DNA of 64,000 nucleotides from Actinomycetota bacterium (GTDB lineage: Bacteria > Actinomycetota > Thermoleophilia > Solirubrobacterales > Solirubrobacteraceae): assembly GCA_009699245.1 (NCBI GenBank), contig WLOQ01000006.1, positions 92,937 through 156,936 of the forward strand, written 5' to 3'. Position numbers and translations under genes: made by a program. Below the pieces are notes generated by a model. It ran no database searches, was not told the origin of the DNA, and worked only from the letters and a program-made list of their open reading frames with translations. Of this stretch, positions 1-10,091 are shown in pieces. Position 1 is the stretch's first letter. Each line of letters begins with the position of its first letter.

Positions 1-354
1 CGCTTTCAGATCGAGCCCGAGGTGCTGATCGGACTCGAGGTCCAGGCCCGCCGCCCGAACAGCGACGACCTCGAGGTCGAGGACATCGAGCTGCTCGCGG
101 TCCGCCGCGAGCCGGAGGCGATCGCCCCCTATCAGCGCCTGCTGACCGCGGCGCTCGAGGGCGACCACAATCTCTTTGCGAGCGAGCCGACGATCGAGGA
201 GGCGTGGCGGATCGTCGACCCGATCCTCGATGATGGGACGACACCGATCGTGTACGAACCCGGGAGCTGGGGTCCGGTCGAGGCCGACCGCCTCGTCCCG
301 AGCGGCCGCTGGCTCACGCCCCGGCCCGCCGACCCCGCACCCACAGGAGCCTGA
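1..354 (+). CDS. zwf: Glucose-6-phosphate 1-dehydrogenase, C-terminal fragment
   Basis: The reading frame is open from the first base of the window, so the start lies upstream and only the last 117 codons are present. The tail carries the PYQRLL..AL.GD..LF segment and the EEAWRIVDPIL segment that close bacterial NADP-dependent glucose-6-phosphate dehydrogenases, which make 6-phosphogluconolactone from glucose 6-phosphate in the oxidative pentose phosphate pathway. It ends in an Ala/Pro-rich tail after WGP. The next gene, transaldolase, begins two bases after the stop, so the two are almost certainly cotranscribed with pgi. The lactonase for the next step (pgl) is in this window at 29445-30125. 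Identity rests on the C-terminal signature and the neighbours; the catalytic domain is not visible. Confidence 0.88.
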   Translation, partial: RFQIEPEVLIGLEVQARRPNSDDLEVEDIELLAVRREPEAIAPYQRLLTAALEGDHNLFASEPTIEEAWRIVDPILDDGTTPIVYEPGSWGPVEADRLVPSGRWLTPRPADPAPTGA

Positions 355-356
355 CG

Positions 357-1445
357 ATGACCCCGACCCGCGCCCTCCACGATGCCGGACAGAGCCTCTG
401 GCTTGACAACATCACCCGCGGCATGCTCGACGACGGATCACTCGAGCGCCACATCCGTGAGCACGATGTGACCGGTCTCACGTCGAACCCCACGATCTTC
501 GAGAAGGCGATCGGCGCGGGCACGCAGTACGACGCGCAGATCGCCGAGCTCGCGTCCGGCACCGGGGCGGACGACGCGCTCTTCTTCGAGCTCGCGATCA
601 GCGATCTCCAGCGCGCCTGCGACCTGTTCGCGCCTATCCACGAGCGCACAGCCGGCCTCGACGGCTTCGTCTCGCTCGAGGTCTCGCCGGAGCTGGCCTA
701 CGACACCGCGGCGACGGTGGCCCAGGCCGCCGATCTGCACGCCCGCATGGCCCGGCCCAACGTCTACATCAAGATCCCCGGGACGCCTGAGGGCCTGCCC
801 GCGATCGAGGAGACGATCGCCGCCGGCATCCCGGTCAACGTGACCCTGCTCTTCTCCAGCGAGCATCACCTCGCCGCCGCCGAGGCGTATCACCGCGGTC
901 TCGAGCGCCGGATCGCCGCCGGGCTCTCGCCCGACGTCCCCTCGGTCGCCTCGCTCTTCATGAGCCGCTGGGACAAGAAGGTCGAGGGGCGCGCGCCGGA
1001 CGAGCTGCGCAACCGCCTCGGCCTCGCCATCGGCGGCCGCGCTTACCGCAACTACCGCGACCTGCTCGACTCGGATCGCGTCCAGCGGCTGATGAACGCG
1101 GGCGCGCGGCCGCAGCGGCTGCTCTGGGCGAGCACGGGGACGAAGGACCCCGAGGCCTCCGACGTGCTCTACGTCGACGGCCTCGCGGCCCCGTACACCG
1201 TCAACACGATGCCCGACGGGACGCTGACCGCCTTCGCCGACCATGGCGCCGTACCGCCGGTCGCGCTGCGGCGCGACGGCGGCGACGCCGAGCAGGTGCT
1301 CGCCGCGTTCGAGGCCGCCGGGCTGCGCATCTCCGAGCTCGAAGCCGAGCTCCAGCAGGAGGGGGCTGAGGCCTTCGTCGACTCATGGCGGTCGCTGCTC
1401 GGCACGCTCGCGGACAAGCGCGCGAGCGTCGCAGGGGCCGCCTGA
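357..1445 (+). CDS. tal: Transaldolase
   Basis: Transaldolase (362 residues) moves a dihydroxyacetone unit between sugar phosphates in the non-oxidative pentose phosphate pathway. The N-terminus has LWLDNITRGML and the signature GLTSNPTIFEKAI. The Schiff-base lysine is in the strand YIKIPGT, followed by LPAIEE, and the barrel continues through PVNVTLLFS and SVASLFMSRWD. Length matches the actinobacterial class (about 360-375 residues), longer than the E. coli type. The ATG is two bases after the zwf stop and six bases before the pgi start, so the three form a compact operon. A transketolase would be expected upstream, outside the window. Confidence 0.95.
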   Translation: MTPTRALHDAGQSLWLDNITRGMLDDGSLERHIREHDVTGLTSNPTIFEKAIGAGTQYDAQIAELASGTGADDALFFELAISDLQRACDLFAPIHERTAGLDGFVSLEVSPELAYDTAATVAQAADLHARMARPNVYIKIPGTPEGLPAIEETIAAGIPVNVTLLFSSEHHLAAAEAYHRGLERRIAAGLSPDVPSVASLFMSRWDKKVEGRAPDELRNRLGLAIGGRAYRNYRDLLDSDRVQRLMNAGARPQRLLWASTGTKDPEASDVLYVDGLAAPYTVNTMPDGTLTAFADHGAVPPVALRRDGGDAEQVLAAFEAAGLRISELEAELQQEGAEAFVDSWRSLLGTLADKRASVAGAA

Positions 1446-1451
1446 CCCGCG

Positions 1452-3092
<1,641 letters not shown>

Positions 3093-3119
3093 CGGCCCGC
3101 CCGCGCACCAGCGCAGCGA

Positions 3120-3686
3120 CTAGGCGGTCGCGGGCTTCGGGAGCTTGCGCAGCTGCAGGCCGCCCCAGAAGAACACGATGCCACGGGCGATGAAGATGAT
3201 CCCCGCGAGGATCGCGAGCGTGTGGAGGCCGATGCCGGGCCAGATCAGGATGACGAGGCCGGCGACGACGTCGAACGCGCCGATCGTGATGTTCGTGCCG
3301 CGGTTCTCCGGCTCGGAGATCGCTGCGACGAACCGCACGATGCCCGAGAGGATGAGCCACAGGCCGAGGATGATCACGAAGGTCACCAGCGTGCTGAACG
3401 GGTGCTTGACCATCACGATGCCCGCGATGATGCTCAGGACGCCGATGATCGCAAGCAGCCCGCGGCCTTCCGCGCCCTTGTCGGCCGTGATCGAGCTGAC
3501 GACGGCGAAGACGCCGTCGACGAGCAGAAAGATGCCGGCGATGACGGCGAGGGTGACGAGGGAGATCCCCGGCCACGCCACGATGATGATGCCGGCGGCC
3601 AGCGTCAGCAGGCCGAAGAGCATGAAGATCCACCAGAGGCTGCGGAATTCGCGCAGCCCCTGCGGGATGGTGTTGGTCGTTGTCAT
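3120..3686 (-). CDS. HdeD/DUF308-family membrane protein
   Basis: Small integral membrane protein of 188 residues with about six hydrophobic segments arranged as three similar hairpins. Each contains a variant of the motif WPGI(S/G)L.TL followed by AG(I)I, the hallmark of the HdeD/DUF308 family. In E. coli HdeD is linked to acid resistance, but the biochemical role of actinobacterial members is unknown. A strong ribosome-binding site (GAGGAGG) sits just upstream of the ATG, read on the minus strand. It is transcribed in the same direction as typA, whose stop lies about 93 bases upstream; the hairpin there suggests separate transcription. Family assignment is good, function open. Confidence 0.8.
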   Translation of the reverse strand: MTTTNTIPQGLREFRSLWWIFMLFGLLTLAAGIIIVAWPGISLVTLAVIAGIFLLVDGVFAVVSSITADKGAEGRGLLAIIGVLSIIAGIVMVKHPFSTLVTFVIILGLWLILSGIVRFVAAISEPENRGTNITIGAFDVVAGLVILIWPGIGLHTLAILAGIIFIARGIVFFWGGLQLRKLPKPATA

Positions 3687-3755
3687 GTGTCCTCCTCGAC
3701 GGGGAAAGCGCGGACCGGGTGGCCCGCACCGTCCCCGTTCGGCGCGCCGGGGCTC

Positions 3756-3780
3756 GCTCCTCCCCGGCGGCGGGAGGAGC
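3756..3780 (-). terminator. Hairpin directly after typA
   Basis: A perfect 9-bp stem (GCTCCTCCC at 3756-3764 and GGGAGGAGC at 3772-3780) with a 7-base loop starts at the last base of the typA stop codon. It is the best candidate terminator for typA, although no T-run follows. Confidence 0.5.
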
Positions 3781-5615
3781 TAGGAGGTGCGGGCGCGGCG
3801 GGCGGCCTTCGTGCGGCCGACCTTGTCAAGCACGGCCTTGCGCAGGCGCACCGTCTGCGGCGTGACTTCGACGGCCTCATCGTCGCGCAGGAACTCGAGC
3901 GCCTGGTCGAGCGACAGGAGCTTGGCGGGGACGAGCCGCTCGAGCACGTCGCCCGTCGCCGAGCGCATGTTCGTCAGGTGCTTCTCGCGCACGGCGTTCA
4001 CGTCGAGGTCCTCCGAGCGGCTGTTCTCGCCGACGATCATGCCCTCGTAGAGCTCTTCGCCGGGGGAGACGAACAGCGTCCCACGCTCCTGGAGCGAGGA
4101 GAGCGCGAAGCCCGTCGCCTTGCCGCTGCGGTCGGCCACGAGCGACCCGTTGGGCCGCGTGCGAAGCTCGCCGAACCACGGCTCCCAGCCGTCGAAGACG
4201 TGGTGGATCAGGCCGGTGCCCCGGGTCTCCGTGAGAAACTCCGTGCGGAAGCCGATCAGCCCACGGGCAGGGACGCGGTAGTCCATCCGCACCCAGCCCT
4301 GGCCGTGGTTGATCATCTGCTCAAGACGCCCCTTGCGCAGGGCGAGCAGCTGCGTCACGACGCCGACGAACTCCTCCGGCACGTCGATCGTCATGCGCTC
4401 GACCGGCTCATGGCGCTTGCCATCGATCTCACGCTCGAGGACACGCGGCTGGCCGACGGTCAGCTCAAAGCCTTCGCGGCGCATGAGCTCGACGAGGACG
4501 GCGAGCTGGAGCTCGCCGCGGCCCTGGACCTCCCAGGCGTCCGGGCGCTCGGTGTCGAGGACGCGGATCGAGACGTTGCCGACGAGCTCGCGATCGAGGC
4601 GCGTCTTGATCAGGCGCGCCGCGACCTTGTCGCCCTCCTTGCCTGCGAGGGGTGACGTGTTGACGCCGATCGTGACCGAGAGGGACGGCTCGTCGACGGT
4701 GATCACCGGGAGCGGTCGCGGATCGTCGACGTCGGCGAGCGTCTCGCCGATCGTGACCTCGTTGAGCCCCGCGACGGCGATGATCTCGCCCGGTCCTGCG
4801 GACTCGGCGGGGACGCGATCCAGCGCCTCGGTGATGAAGAGCTCGGCAACGGTGCCGGCGGTCACTTCACCGGTCGAGCGGCACCAGGCGATGCGCTGAC
4901 CCTTGCGGATCTCGCCCTGACGCACGCGGCAGATCGCCAGGCGCCCGAGATACGGCGACGCGTCGAGGTTCGTGACCATCGCCTGGAGCGGATGATCGGG
5001 CTCGTACGTGGGCGGCGGCACGTGCTCGAGCAGGAGGTCGAAGAGCGGCACGAGATCCGTGCCGGGCTGCGACGGGTCGAGCGATGCCCAGCCCTTCTTC
5101 GCGTCCGTATAGACGACCGGGAAGGAGAGCTGGTCCTCGTGCGCGTCGAGGTCGAGGAAGAGGTCCTCGACGAGGCTCAGGACCTCAGCGACGCGGGCGT
5201 CGGGACGGTCGACCTTGTTGATGTCGAGGATCACCGGCAGGCCCTGCTCGAGTGCCTTGCGCAGAACGAACCGGGTCTGCGGCAGCGGCCCCTCGGCTGC
5301 GTCGACGAGGAGCAGGACGGCGTCGACCATCGCGAGGCTGCGCTCGACCTCGCCGCCGAAGTCGGCATGGCCGGGGGTGTCGACGATGTTGATCTTCACG
5401 CCGCGGTAGTCGACCGCGGTGTTCTTCGCGAGGATCGTGATGCCGCGCTCACGCTCGAGATCCATCGAGTCCATGACGCGGGTCTCGACGTCCGCGCCCT
5501 CGCGGAAGGCGCCCGACTGGTGCAGCAGAGCGTCGACGAGGGTGGTCTTGCCGTGATCGACGTGCGCGACGATCGCGACGTTGCGCAGGTCAGCCCGCGC
5601 TGCTCGGGAGGTCAC
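3780..5615 (-). CDS. typA: Ribosome-associated translational GTPase TypA/BipA
   Basis: GTPase of 611 residues, the usual TypA length, related to EF-G and LepA and involved in ribosome assembly and stress adaptation. The G domain shows [15 protein letters not shown] near residue 16, the RERGITI switch, [14 protein letters not shown] and NKVDRPDAR. Later domains include the TypA-typical [10 protein letters not shown], the region [20 protein letters not shown], and GMIVGENSR with LTNMR near the C-terminus. Its start overlaps by four bases the stop of a small upstream gene, indicating translational coupling. Confidence 0.96.
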   Translation of the reverse strand: MTSRAARADLRNVAIVAHVDHGKTTLVDALLHQSGAFREGADVETRVMDSMDLERERGITILAKNTAVDYRGVKINIVDTPGHADFGGEVERSLAMVDAVLLLVDAAEGPLPQTRFVLRKALEQGLPVILDINKVDRPDARVAEVLSLVEDLFLDLDAHEDQLSFPVVYTDAKKGWASLDPSQPGTDLVPLFDLLLEHVPPPTYEPDHPLQAMVTNLDASPYLGRLAICRVRQGEIRKGQRIAWCRSTGEVTAGTVAELFITEALDRVPAESAGPGEIIAVAGLNEVTIGETLADVDDPRPLPVITVDEPSLSVTIGVNTSPLAGKEGDKVAARLIKTRLDRELVGNVSIRVLDTERPDAWEVQGRGELQLAVLVELMRREGFELTVGQPRVLEREIDGKRHEPVERMTIDVPEEFVGVVTQLLALRKGRLEQMINHGQGWVRMDYRVPARGLIGFRTEFLTETRGTGLIHHVFDGWEPWFGELRTRPNGSLVADRSGKATGFALSSLQERGTLFVSPGEELYEGMIVGENSRSEDLDVNAVREKHLTNMRSATGDVLERLVPAKLLSLDQALEFLRDDEAVEVTPQTVRLRKAVLDKVGRTKAARRARTS

Positions 5616-5854
5616 GCGCCGTGCAGCGCGCGCAGCTTGCGCAGCTCGTCGTCGAGGTCGATCGCCCGGATCTCGTGTTCCCCGGGGAGCTTCTCGAGGA
5701 CGCCGCGCGTGAGATCGTGGATCTCGCTCTCGGCATGGCCGAAGTCGTCGAAATACGACTTCAAGGCGTTGTACGTGATCTTGAGTTCCGCGGCCGTCAG
5801 TCGCAGGTCGTAGACCGGCTGATCGGCGGGAATGAGGTTCGACTCAGAGTCCAT
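5612..5854 (-). CDS. Conserved small hypothetical protein upstream of typA
   Basis: An 80-residue acidic, soluble protein with no signal peptide or membrane segment. The centre ([20 protein letters not shown]) looks helical, followed by an acidic C-terminal half ending in [11 protein letters not shown] do not recognise a named family. The TGA overlaps the typA start (ATGA), so the two are translationally coupled. A minus-strand TAGATT lies 11 bases upstream of the ATG, consistent with a very short leader. The context suggests a link with translation or typA, but no function can be read from the sequence. Confidence 0.75.
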   Translation of the reverse strand: MDSESNLIPADQPVYDLRLTAAELKITYNALKSYFDDFGHAESEIHDLTRGVLEKLPGEHEIRAIDLDDELRKLRALHGA

Positions 5855-5887
5855 GATGAACCCCGAATCTAGCGCGCTGCTGCGGGC

Positions 5888-6067
5888 TCAGACCTTGCTG
5901 CCGGGAATCCGGTGCTCTTCGAGGAAGCGGTCGTTCTCCGCCTTCTCCTGCACCACGCCGGCGGCGGCGACGCCGATCAGCGCGTGCGCGAGCAGCGGGA
6001 AGAGCACGAAGAAGACGCCGATGAGGCCGATGTCGATCTTCAGGGCATTACTCATGGCGAGCACCAT
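5888..6067 (-). CDS. 59-residue single-pass membrane protein
   Basis: Small open frame with one strongly hydrophobic segment (IDIGLIGVFFVLFPLLAHAL, about residues 11-30), then a short charged tail containing QEKAENDRFLEEH and ending GSKV. The start at 6067 is chosen because a minus-strand TAGATT (6074-6079) lies six bases upstream, the spacing seen at many starts in this window. An alternative ATG lies four codons inside (6055). Codon use looks coding: GC-rich third positions and no rare-codon run. The family is unknown. It precedes the 80-aa/typA pair on the same strand and is divergent from the methyltransferase at 6123. Confidence 0.6.
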   Translation of the reverse strand: MVLAMSNALKIDIGLIGVFFVLFPLLAHALIGVAAAGVVQEKAENDRFLEEHRIPGSKV

Positions 6068-6073
6068 GGACGC

Positions 6074-6079
6074 AATCTA
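6074..6079 (-). promoter_or_regulatory. Leaderless -10 element of the 59-aa gene
   Basis: TAGATT on the minus strand, six bases before the ATG at 6067. No Shine-Dalgarno is present, so transcription probably starts at the start codon. Confidence 0.55.
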
Positions 6080-6109
6080 TCGCACATGTCCGGCGGGAGG
6101 CCCGCAAGG

Positions 6110-6115
6110 TAGTGT
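6110..6115 (+). promoter_or_regulatory. Leaderless -10 element of the methyltransferase gene
   Basis: TAGTGT seven bases before the GTG at 6123. The spacing fits leaderless transcription and supports that start over longer alternatives. Confidence 0.5.
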
Positions 6116-6122
6116 CGACGGG

Positions 6123-6749
6123 GTGAACCGCATCGGCGCGCTGTTCTACGACCGCATGCTCGGCCGCAGTCAGGCCGTCGGGCTCGAGGAGCTGCGCCGC
6201 GAGGCGCTGGAGGACGCGCGCGGTGAGGTGCTGGAGATCGGCGCGGGCACGGGTCTCAATCTCGACGCCTACCCGCGCGAGGGCGTCACGCGGCTCGTGC
6301 TGACCGAGCCGGACCATGCGATGGCGCGGCAGATCGCCGCCAAGGCGTCGCTCGCGCCGGCCGCCGTCGAGGTCGTCGAGGCCTCCGCCGAACGCCTGCC
6401 GTTCGACACGGCGAGCTTCGACACGGTCGTCGGCACGCTCGTCCTGTGTGAGGTCGCCGATCCCGCCGCCGCCGTCGAGGAGATCGCCCGCGTGCTGCGA
6501 CCGGGTGGGCGCTACCTCTTCCTCGAACACGTGCGCAGCGACGATCCGCGGCTTGCGCGCTCTCAGGATCGCTGGGCGGGCATCTGGAAGCGCATCGCCG
6601 GCGGGTGCACCTGCAATCGCGAGACGCTCGAGACGATCCGCGGCTCCGGCCTCGATCTCGAGGACGTGCGCCACGGCGTGTTCCCGAAGGGCCCCAAGCT
6701 CGTGCGACCGCTCATCTTCGGGTCGGCCGTGCGCGGCGACGTGCTCTGA
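6123..6749 (+). CDS. Class I SAM-dependent methyltransferase (METTL7-like)
   Basis: Soluble methyltransferase of 208 residues. Motif I is VLEIGAGTGLN (about residue 37), the acidic loop is LVLTEPD, and the motif IV/post regions are FDTVVGTLVLCEV and LRPGGRYLFLEHV. The C-terminal pattern EHVRS..P.LAR.QDRW..IWK followed by GC.CNRET resembles the UbiE/METTL7-like small methyltransferases, in which human members methylate thiols; the substrate here is unknown. GTG 6123 is preferred because the frame upstream overlaps the divergent small gene and a TAGTGT -10 box sits seven bases away. It is a single gene between the typA group and the suf operon. Confidence 0.85.
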   Translation: MNRIGALFYDRMLGRSQAVGLEELRREALEDARGEVLEIGAGTGLNLDAYPREGVTRLVLTEPDHAMARQIAAKASLAPAAVEVVEASAERLPFDTASFDTVVGTLVLCEVADPAAAVEEIARVLRPGGRYLFLEHVRSDDPRLARSQDRWAGIWKRIAGGCTCNRETLETIRGSGLDLEDVRHGVFPKGPKLVRPLIFGSAVRGDVL

Positions 6750-6797
6750 CGCCGCTGCGGGCCGATCGGCCGCCCCGAGCTATTCCGACGCTTTGGG

Positions 6798-6803
6798 TAG
6801 GAT
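6798..6803 (+). promoter_or_regulatory. Leaderless -10 element of the suf operon
   Basis: TAGGAT six bases before the ATG of the Rrf2 regulator. This is probably the main promoter of the whole Fe-S assembly operon and the place where the regulator would act. Confidence 0.6.
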
Positions 6804-6809
6804 TAGGCC

Positions 6810-7310
6810 ATGATCTTCACGACGAAGGCCGAATACGGCGTCCGTCTCCTCGTGGAGCTCGGCCGCCAGGACTCCGGAACGCCGGTCTCCCTCAAGGCGA
6901 TCGCTGAGACCGAGGGCCTGCCGCTCGCCTACCTCGAGCGGATCGTCGCGCTGCTGAAGAAGGCCGACCTCGTCGAGAGCACCCGCGGCGCCCACGGTGG
7001 CTACCGCCTCGCGCGCCCGGCGCACGAGATCCACATGGACGAGGCCGTGCTCGCGCTCGAGGGCGGGATCGCGCCGATGTCGTGCTTCGTCGAGGAGCGC
7101 GAGGACGGCCGCGTCCTCTGCTCGCACCTCGACGAGGGCCACACCGGCTGCGCCACGCGTCTGCTCTGGACCCGCGTTCAGGGCGGCGTGCTCGGCGCCC
7201 TCGCGAAGACCACGCTCCAGGAGCTTGTGGACTTTGCGGGCCCCGCCCTCGTATCGACTTCGACCCCAGACCCCGTCGGCGCGGCGCTCCCGCTGCACGA
7301 CGCCGCCTGA
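6810..7310 (+). CDS. Rrf2-family Fe-S sensing repressor of the suf operon
   Basis: Transcription factor of 166 residues with an N-terminal Rrf2 winged helix (EYGVRLLVELG, then the recognition region YLERIVALLKKADLVESTRGAHGGYRLA). After it come three cysteines, C92, C104 and C114, in MSCFVEE...VLCSH...HTGC, the usual place for a [2Fe-2S] cluster in IscR/RsrR/NsrR-type proteins. It is first in the operon, 29 bases before sufC, so the natural role is feedback control of Fe-S assembly. Many actinobacteria use a different regulator (SufR, DeoR/ArsR-like) for this job. The C-terminal region after the cluster is about 50 residues and not distinctive. Confidence 0.9.
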   Translation: MIFTTKAEYGVRLLVELGRQDSGTPVSLKAIAETEGLPLAYLERIVALLKKADLVESTRGAHGGYRLARPAHEIHMDEAVLALEGGIAPMSCFVEEREDGRVLCSHLDEGHTGCATRLLWTRVQGGVLGALAKTTLQELVDFAGPALVSTSTPDPVGAALPLHDAA

Positions 7311-7339
7311 CACCCCACACCAACGACCACGGAAGACCA

Positions 7340-8110
7340 ATGGCCGATCTCGAGATCAAGAACCTGCATGCCCGCGCCGGAGAGAAGGAGATCCTCAAGG
7401 GGCTCGACCTCACGGTGAACGCCGGCGAGGTCCACGCCCTCATGGGCCCGAACGGCTCGGGGAAGTCCACGCTCGCAAACGTGATCATGGGCAACCCGGC
7501 GCTCGAGGTGACCGAGGGCCAGATCCTCTTCAAGGGGCAGGACATCACTGAGGCCGATCCCGACGAGCGTGCACGCCTCGGGCTCTTCATGGCCTTCCAG
7601 TACCCCGTCGCGATTCCCGGCGTGACCGTCACGAAGTACCTGCGGATGGTCATGAACGCCCACCGCGAGTCGCGCGGCGAGGCTGAGGTCTCGCTGAAGG
7701 AGTTCCGCAGCACCGTCGAGGAGGCCATGGCGCTCACCGAGGTCAAGCGCGAGTTCACACAGCGCTACCTCAACGACGGCTTCTCCGGCGGCGAGAAGAA
7801 GCGCCTGGAGATCCTCCAGCTCGCGCTCCAGAAGCCGACCGTCGCGATCCTCGACGAGACCGACTCCGGCCTCGACATCGACGCGCTGAACATCGTCGCC
7901 CACGGCGTCAACACCGTCGCCAAGCGCAGCGGCATGGGCGTCCTGATCATCACGCACTACCAGCGCATCCTCCACATGGTGCAGCCGCAGCGCGTGTCGA
8001 TCCTCTTCGACGGGCGCATCGTCACCGAGGGCGGCCCGGAGCTCGTCACGAAGCTCGAGGACGAGGGCTACGCCTGGATCACCGGAGAGGTCGCGGAGAC
8101 CGCCGCGTAG
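7340..8110 (+). CDS. sufC: Fe-S assembly ATPase SufC
   Basis: ABC-type ATPase of the SufBCD scaffold, 256 residues. It shows Walker A MGPNGSGKST, the SufC-specific LGLFMAFQYPVAIPGV (Q-loop region), the signature FSGGEKKRLEILQLAL, Walker B VAILDETDSGLDIDAL, and the H-loop in LIITHYQRIL. The open frame extends upstream into the regulator gene, but ATG 7340 gives the conserved start MADLEIKNLHA and is preceded by a weak GGAAGA ribosome-binding site. The next gene, sufS, follows two bases after the stop. Confidence 0.96.
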   Translation: MADLEIKNLHARAGEKEILKGLDLTVNAGEVHALMGPNGSGKSTLANVIMGNPALEVTEGQILFKGQDITEADPDERARLGLFMAFQYPVAIPGVTVTKYLRMVMNAHRESRGEAEVSLKEFRSTVEEAMALTEVKREFTQRYLNDGFSGGEKKRLEILQLALQKPTVAILDETDSGLDIDALNIVAHGVNTVAKRSGMGVLIITHYQRILHMVQPQRVSILFDGRIVTEGGPELVTKLEDEGYAWITGEVAETAA

Positions 8111-8112
8111 GG

Positions 8113-9342
8113 ATGACCCTGCTGGCCGACACCACCGTCGCCGACGCATTCCCGATCCTCGCTCGGGAGGGTCTCGTCTACCTCGACAGCGGCGCCACCG
8201 CGCAGAAGCCGCAGGTCGTGATCGACGCCGTCGAGGGGCTGCTCGCACGTCACAACGCGAACATCCATCGCGGCGTCTATCCGCTGGCCGTCGAGGCGAC
8301 GGACCTCTTCGAGGGCGCACGTGAGCGCGTCGCGGCCTTCGTCGGCTCGACCGTCCCGGAGACGATCGTCACGAAGAACGCGACCGAGGCGATCAACCTC
8401 GTCGCGCACGCCTGGGGCCGCACGAACGTGGGGGCGGGCGACGCGATCGTCCTCACGCAGATGGAGCACCACTCGAACATCGTTCCGTGGCAGCTCCTGG
8501 CGCAGGCCACCGGCGCCGAGCTGCGCTGGCTGGCGGTCGACGAGCAGGGGCTCCTCGACCTGAGTCAGCTCGACGCCTTCCTCGCCGACGGGCGCGTGAA
8601 GCTCGTCACGGTCACGCATGTCTCCAACGTGCTCGGGACGCTCAACCCGGTCGCCGAGATCGTCGCCCGGGCACGCGCCGCGGGCGCGGCCACCCTCGTC
8701 GACGGGTCGCAGGCCGTGCCGCACCTGCCCGTCGACGTCGGCCAGATCGGCGCCGACTTCTACGTCTGGACCGGCCACAAGGCCTATGGGCCGACCGGCA
8801 TCGGCATCCTCCATGGACGCCGCGAGATCCTCGAGGCGATGCCGCCGTTCCTCGGTGGCGGCGACATGATCAAGACGGTGACGATGGACGGCGTCACGTT
8901 CGCCGACCTGCCGCTGAAGTTCGAGGCCGGGACCTCGCCGATCGCCGAGCTCGTCGGGCTCGGCGCGGCCGTCGACTTCCTCTCGGGCATCGGCATGGCG
9001 GACGTGCGCGAGCACGAGCGCGACATCACCGGCTACGCGCTCGAGCAGCTCGCGCAGGTCCCCGGGGTGACGGTCTACGGCCCGACCGATGTCGACCAGC
9101 GCGGTGGCATCGCCGCGTTCGCGCTCGAGGGCACGCACCCGCACGACGTCGCCGAGATCCTCGCGCGCGACGGGGTCTGCGTCCGCGCCGGCCACCATTG
9201 CGCGCAGCCGCTGATGCAGCGCCTCGGCGTCAGCGCGACGACGCGCGCCTCGTTCGCCGTCCACACGACACGCCCGGAGATCGACCAGCTCGTCGAGAGC
9301 CTCGGTCGGGTGCGCGAGATCTTCCGCTTGGACGAGGACTGA
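8113..9342 (+). CDS. sufS: Cysteine desulfurase SufS
   Basis: PLP enzyme of 409 residues that takes sulfur from cysteine for Fe-S assembly. The PLP lysine is K223 in [15 protein letters not shown]. The persulfide cysteine is C363 in [15 protein letters not shown], the short-loop class II (SufS) form. Other signatures are YLDSGAT near the N-terminus and [13 protein letters not shown]. The SufU sulfur acceptor is encoded immediately downstream, as expected for SufS/SufU pairs in Gram-positive bacteria. Spacing is two bases to both neighbours. Confidence 0.96.
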   Translation: MTLLADTTVADAFPILAREGLVYLDSGATAQKPQVVIDAVEGLLARHNANIHRGVYPLAVEATDLFEGARERVAAFVGSTVPETIVTKNATEAINLVAHAWGRTNVGAGDAIVLTQMEHHSNIVPWQLLAQATGAELRWLAVDEQGLLDLSQLDAFLADGRVKLVTVTHVSNVLGTLNPVAEIVARARAAGAATLVDGSQAVPHLPVDVGQIGADFYVWTGHKAYGPTGIGILHGRREILEAMPPFLGGGDMIKTVTMDGVTFADLPLKFEAGTSPIAELVGLGAAVDFLSGIGMADVREHERDITGYALEQLAQVPGVTVYGPTDVDQRGGIAAFALEGTHPHDVAEILARDGVCVRAGHHCAQPLMQRLGVSATTRASFAVHTTRPEIDQLVESLGRVREIFRLDED

Positions 9343-9344
9343 CG

Positions 9345-9776
9345 ATGGACGACGCGCTCTACCGCGAGGAGATCCTCGAGCACTACAAGCGGCCCCACAA
9401 CTGGGGCGTGCTCGAGCACCCCGACCTCGAGTTCGAGGACACGAACCCGCTCTGCGGGGACGAGCTCAAGGTCATGCTTCAGGTGGGCGAGGACGGGCGC
9501 GTCACCGACGTCGCCTTCTCCGGCCACGGCTGCGCGATCAGCCAGGCGTCGGCCTCGATGATCTCCGATGAGCTGCGCGGGATGCACGTCGACGAGCTGG
9601 CGCGGATGGACCGCAGCGCCGTCCTCAACCTGCTCGGAATCCCGATCTCCGCCACGCGGATGAAGTGCGCGCTGCTCTCGCTCAAGGTGATCAAGAGCGC
9701 GGCGATCGGCGGCAGCGCCGAGTGGGAGCCCGCAACGCCGGACGCCGGCACGCCGAACGAGCGAGGGACGCTGTGA
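9345..9776 (+). CDS. sufU: Zinc-dependent sulfurtransferase SufU
   Basis: SufU of 143 residues receives sulfur from SufS and passes it to SufBCD. The zinc/active-site ligands are visible: C37 and D39 in PLCGDEL, C63 in [12 protein letters not shown] and C108 in MKCALLSLK. The N-terminus [17 protein letters not shown] is typical. ATG 9345 is two bases after sufS. The stop overlaps the GTG of the Rieske gene (GTGA), so translation is coupled. The C-terminal tail is Glu/Pro/Ala-rich and not conserved. Confidence 0.95.
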   Translation: MDDALYREEILEHYKRPHNWGVLEHPDLEFEDTNPLCGDELKVMLQVGEDGRVTDVAFSGHGCAISQASASMISDELRGMHVDELARMDRSAVLNLLGIPISATRMKCALLSLKVIKSAAIGGSAEWEPATPDAGTPNERGTL

Positions 9777-10090
9777 GCGAGCTGCTCGACGTCTGCGCCG
9801 TGGAGGAACTCCCGCCGGGCGGCCGCCGCGTCGTCGCGTGGGCCGATGGCGAGATCGCCGTGTTCAACTGTGATGGCGAGCTGCTCGCCATCGAGGACCG
9901 CTGCACCCACGACGATGGGCCGCTCGCCGAGGGCGAGCTCGACGAGCGCAACTGCACGCTCGAATGCCCGCGTCACGGCGCGCTGTTCGACCTGCGCACC
10001 GGCAAGCCCCAGACCCTGCCCGCATACGTACCTGTAGAGACCTTCTCCGTCCGCGTCGCGGACGGTCGGATCCAACTCGAGGTTGACTGA
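9773..10090 (+). CDS. Rieske [2Fe-2S] ferredoxin-type protein in the suf operon
   Basis: Small soluble Rieske protein (105 residues) with both cluster-binding motifs: C44-T-H46 in [11 protein letters not shown] and C65-x2-H68 in [11 protein letters not shown]. It resembles the NirD/biphenyl-dioxygenase-ferredoxin type, without a membrane anchor. The GTG start overlaps the sufU stop by four bases. A Rieske ferredoxin in this position is known from some actinobacterial and Deinococcus-Thermus suf operons. It could supply electrons for cluster assembly or simply be an early client; the sequence does not decide between these. Confidence 0.93.
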   Translation: MSELLDVCAVEELPPGGRRVVAWADGEIAVFNCDGELLAIEDRCTHDDGPLAEGELDERNCTLECPRHGALFDLRTGKPQTLPAYVPVETFSVRVADGRIQLEVD

Positions 10091-10091
10091 C

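Noticed and set aside
438..1244. Long minus-strand open frame antisense to tal
   Set aside because: High G+C makes antisense frames long. Its composition is a shadow of the transaldolase codons and it has no family motif.
3222..4655. 477-codon plus-strand open frame across the HdeD-like and typA genes
   Set aside because: It is antisense to two clearly identified genes and rich in D/E/R/A low complexity, typical of a shadow frame.
10083..10091. TTG start for sufB
   Set aside because: It lies inside the Rieske gene, while ATG 10092 has a well-placed GAGG ribosome-binding site.
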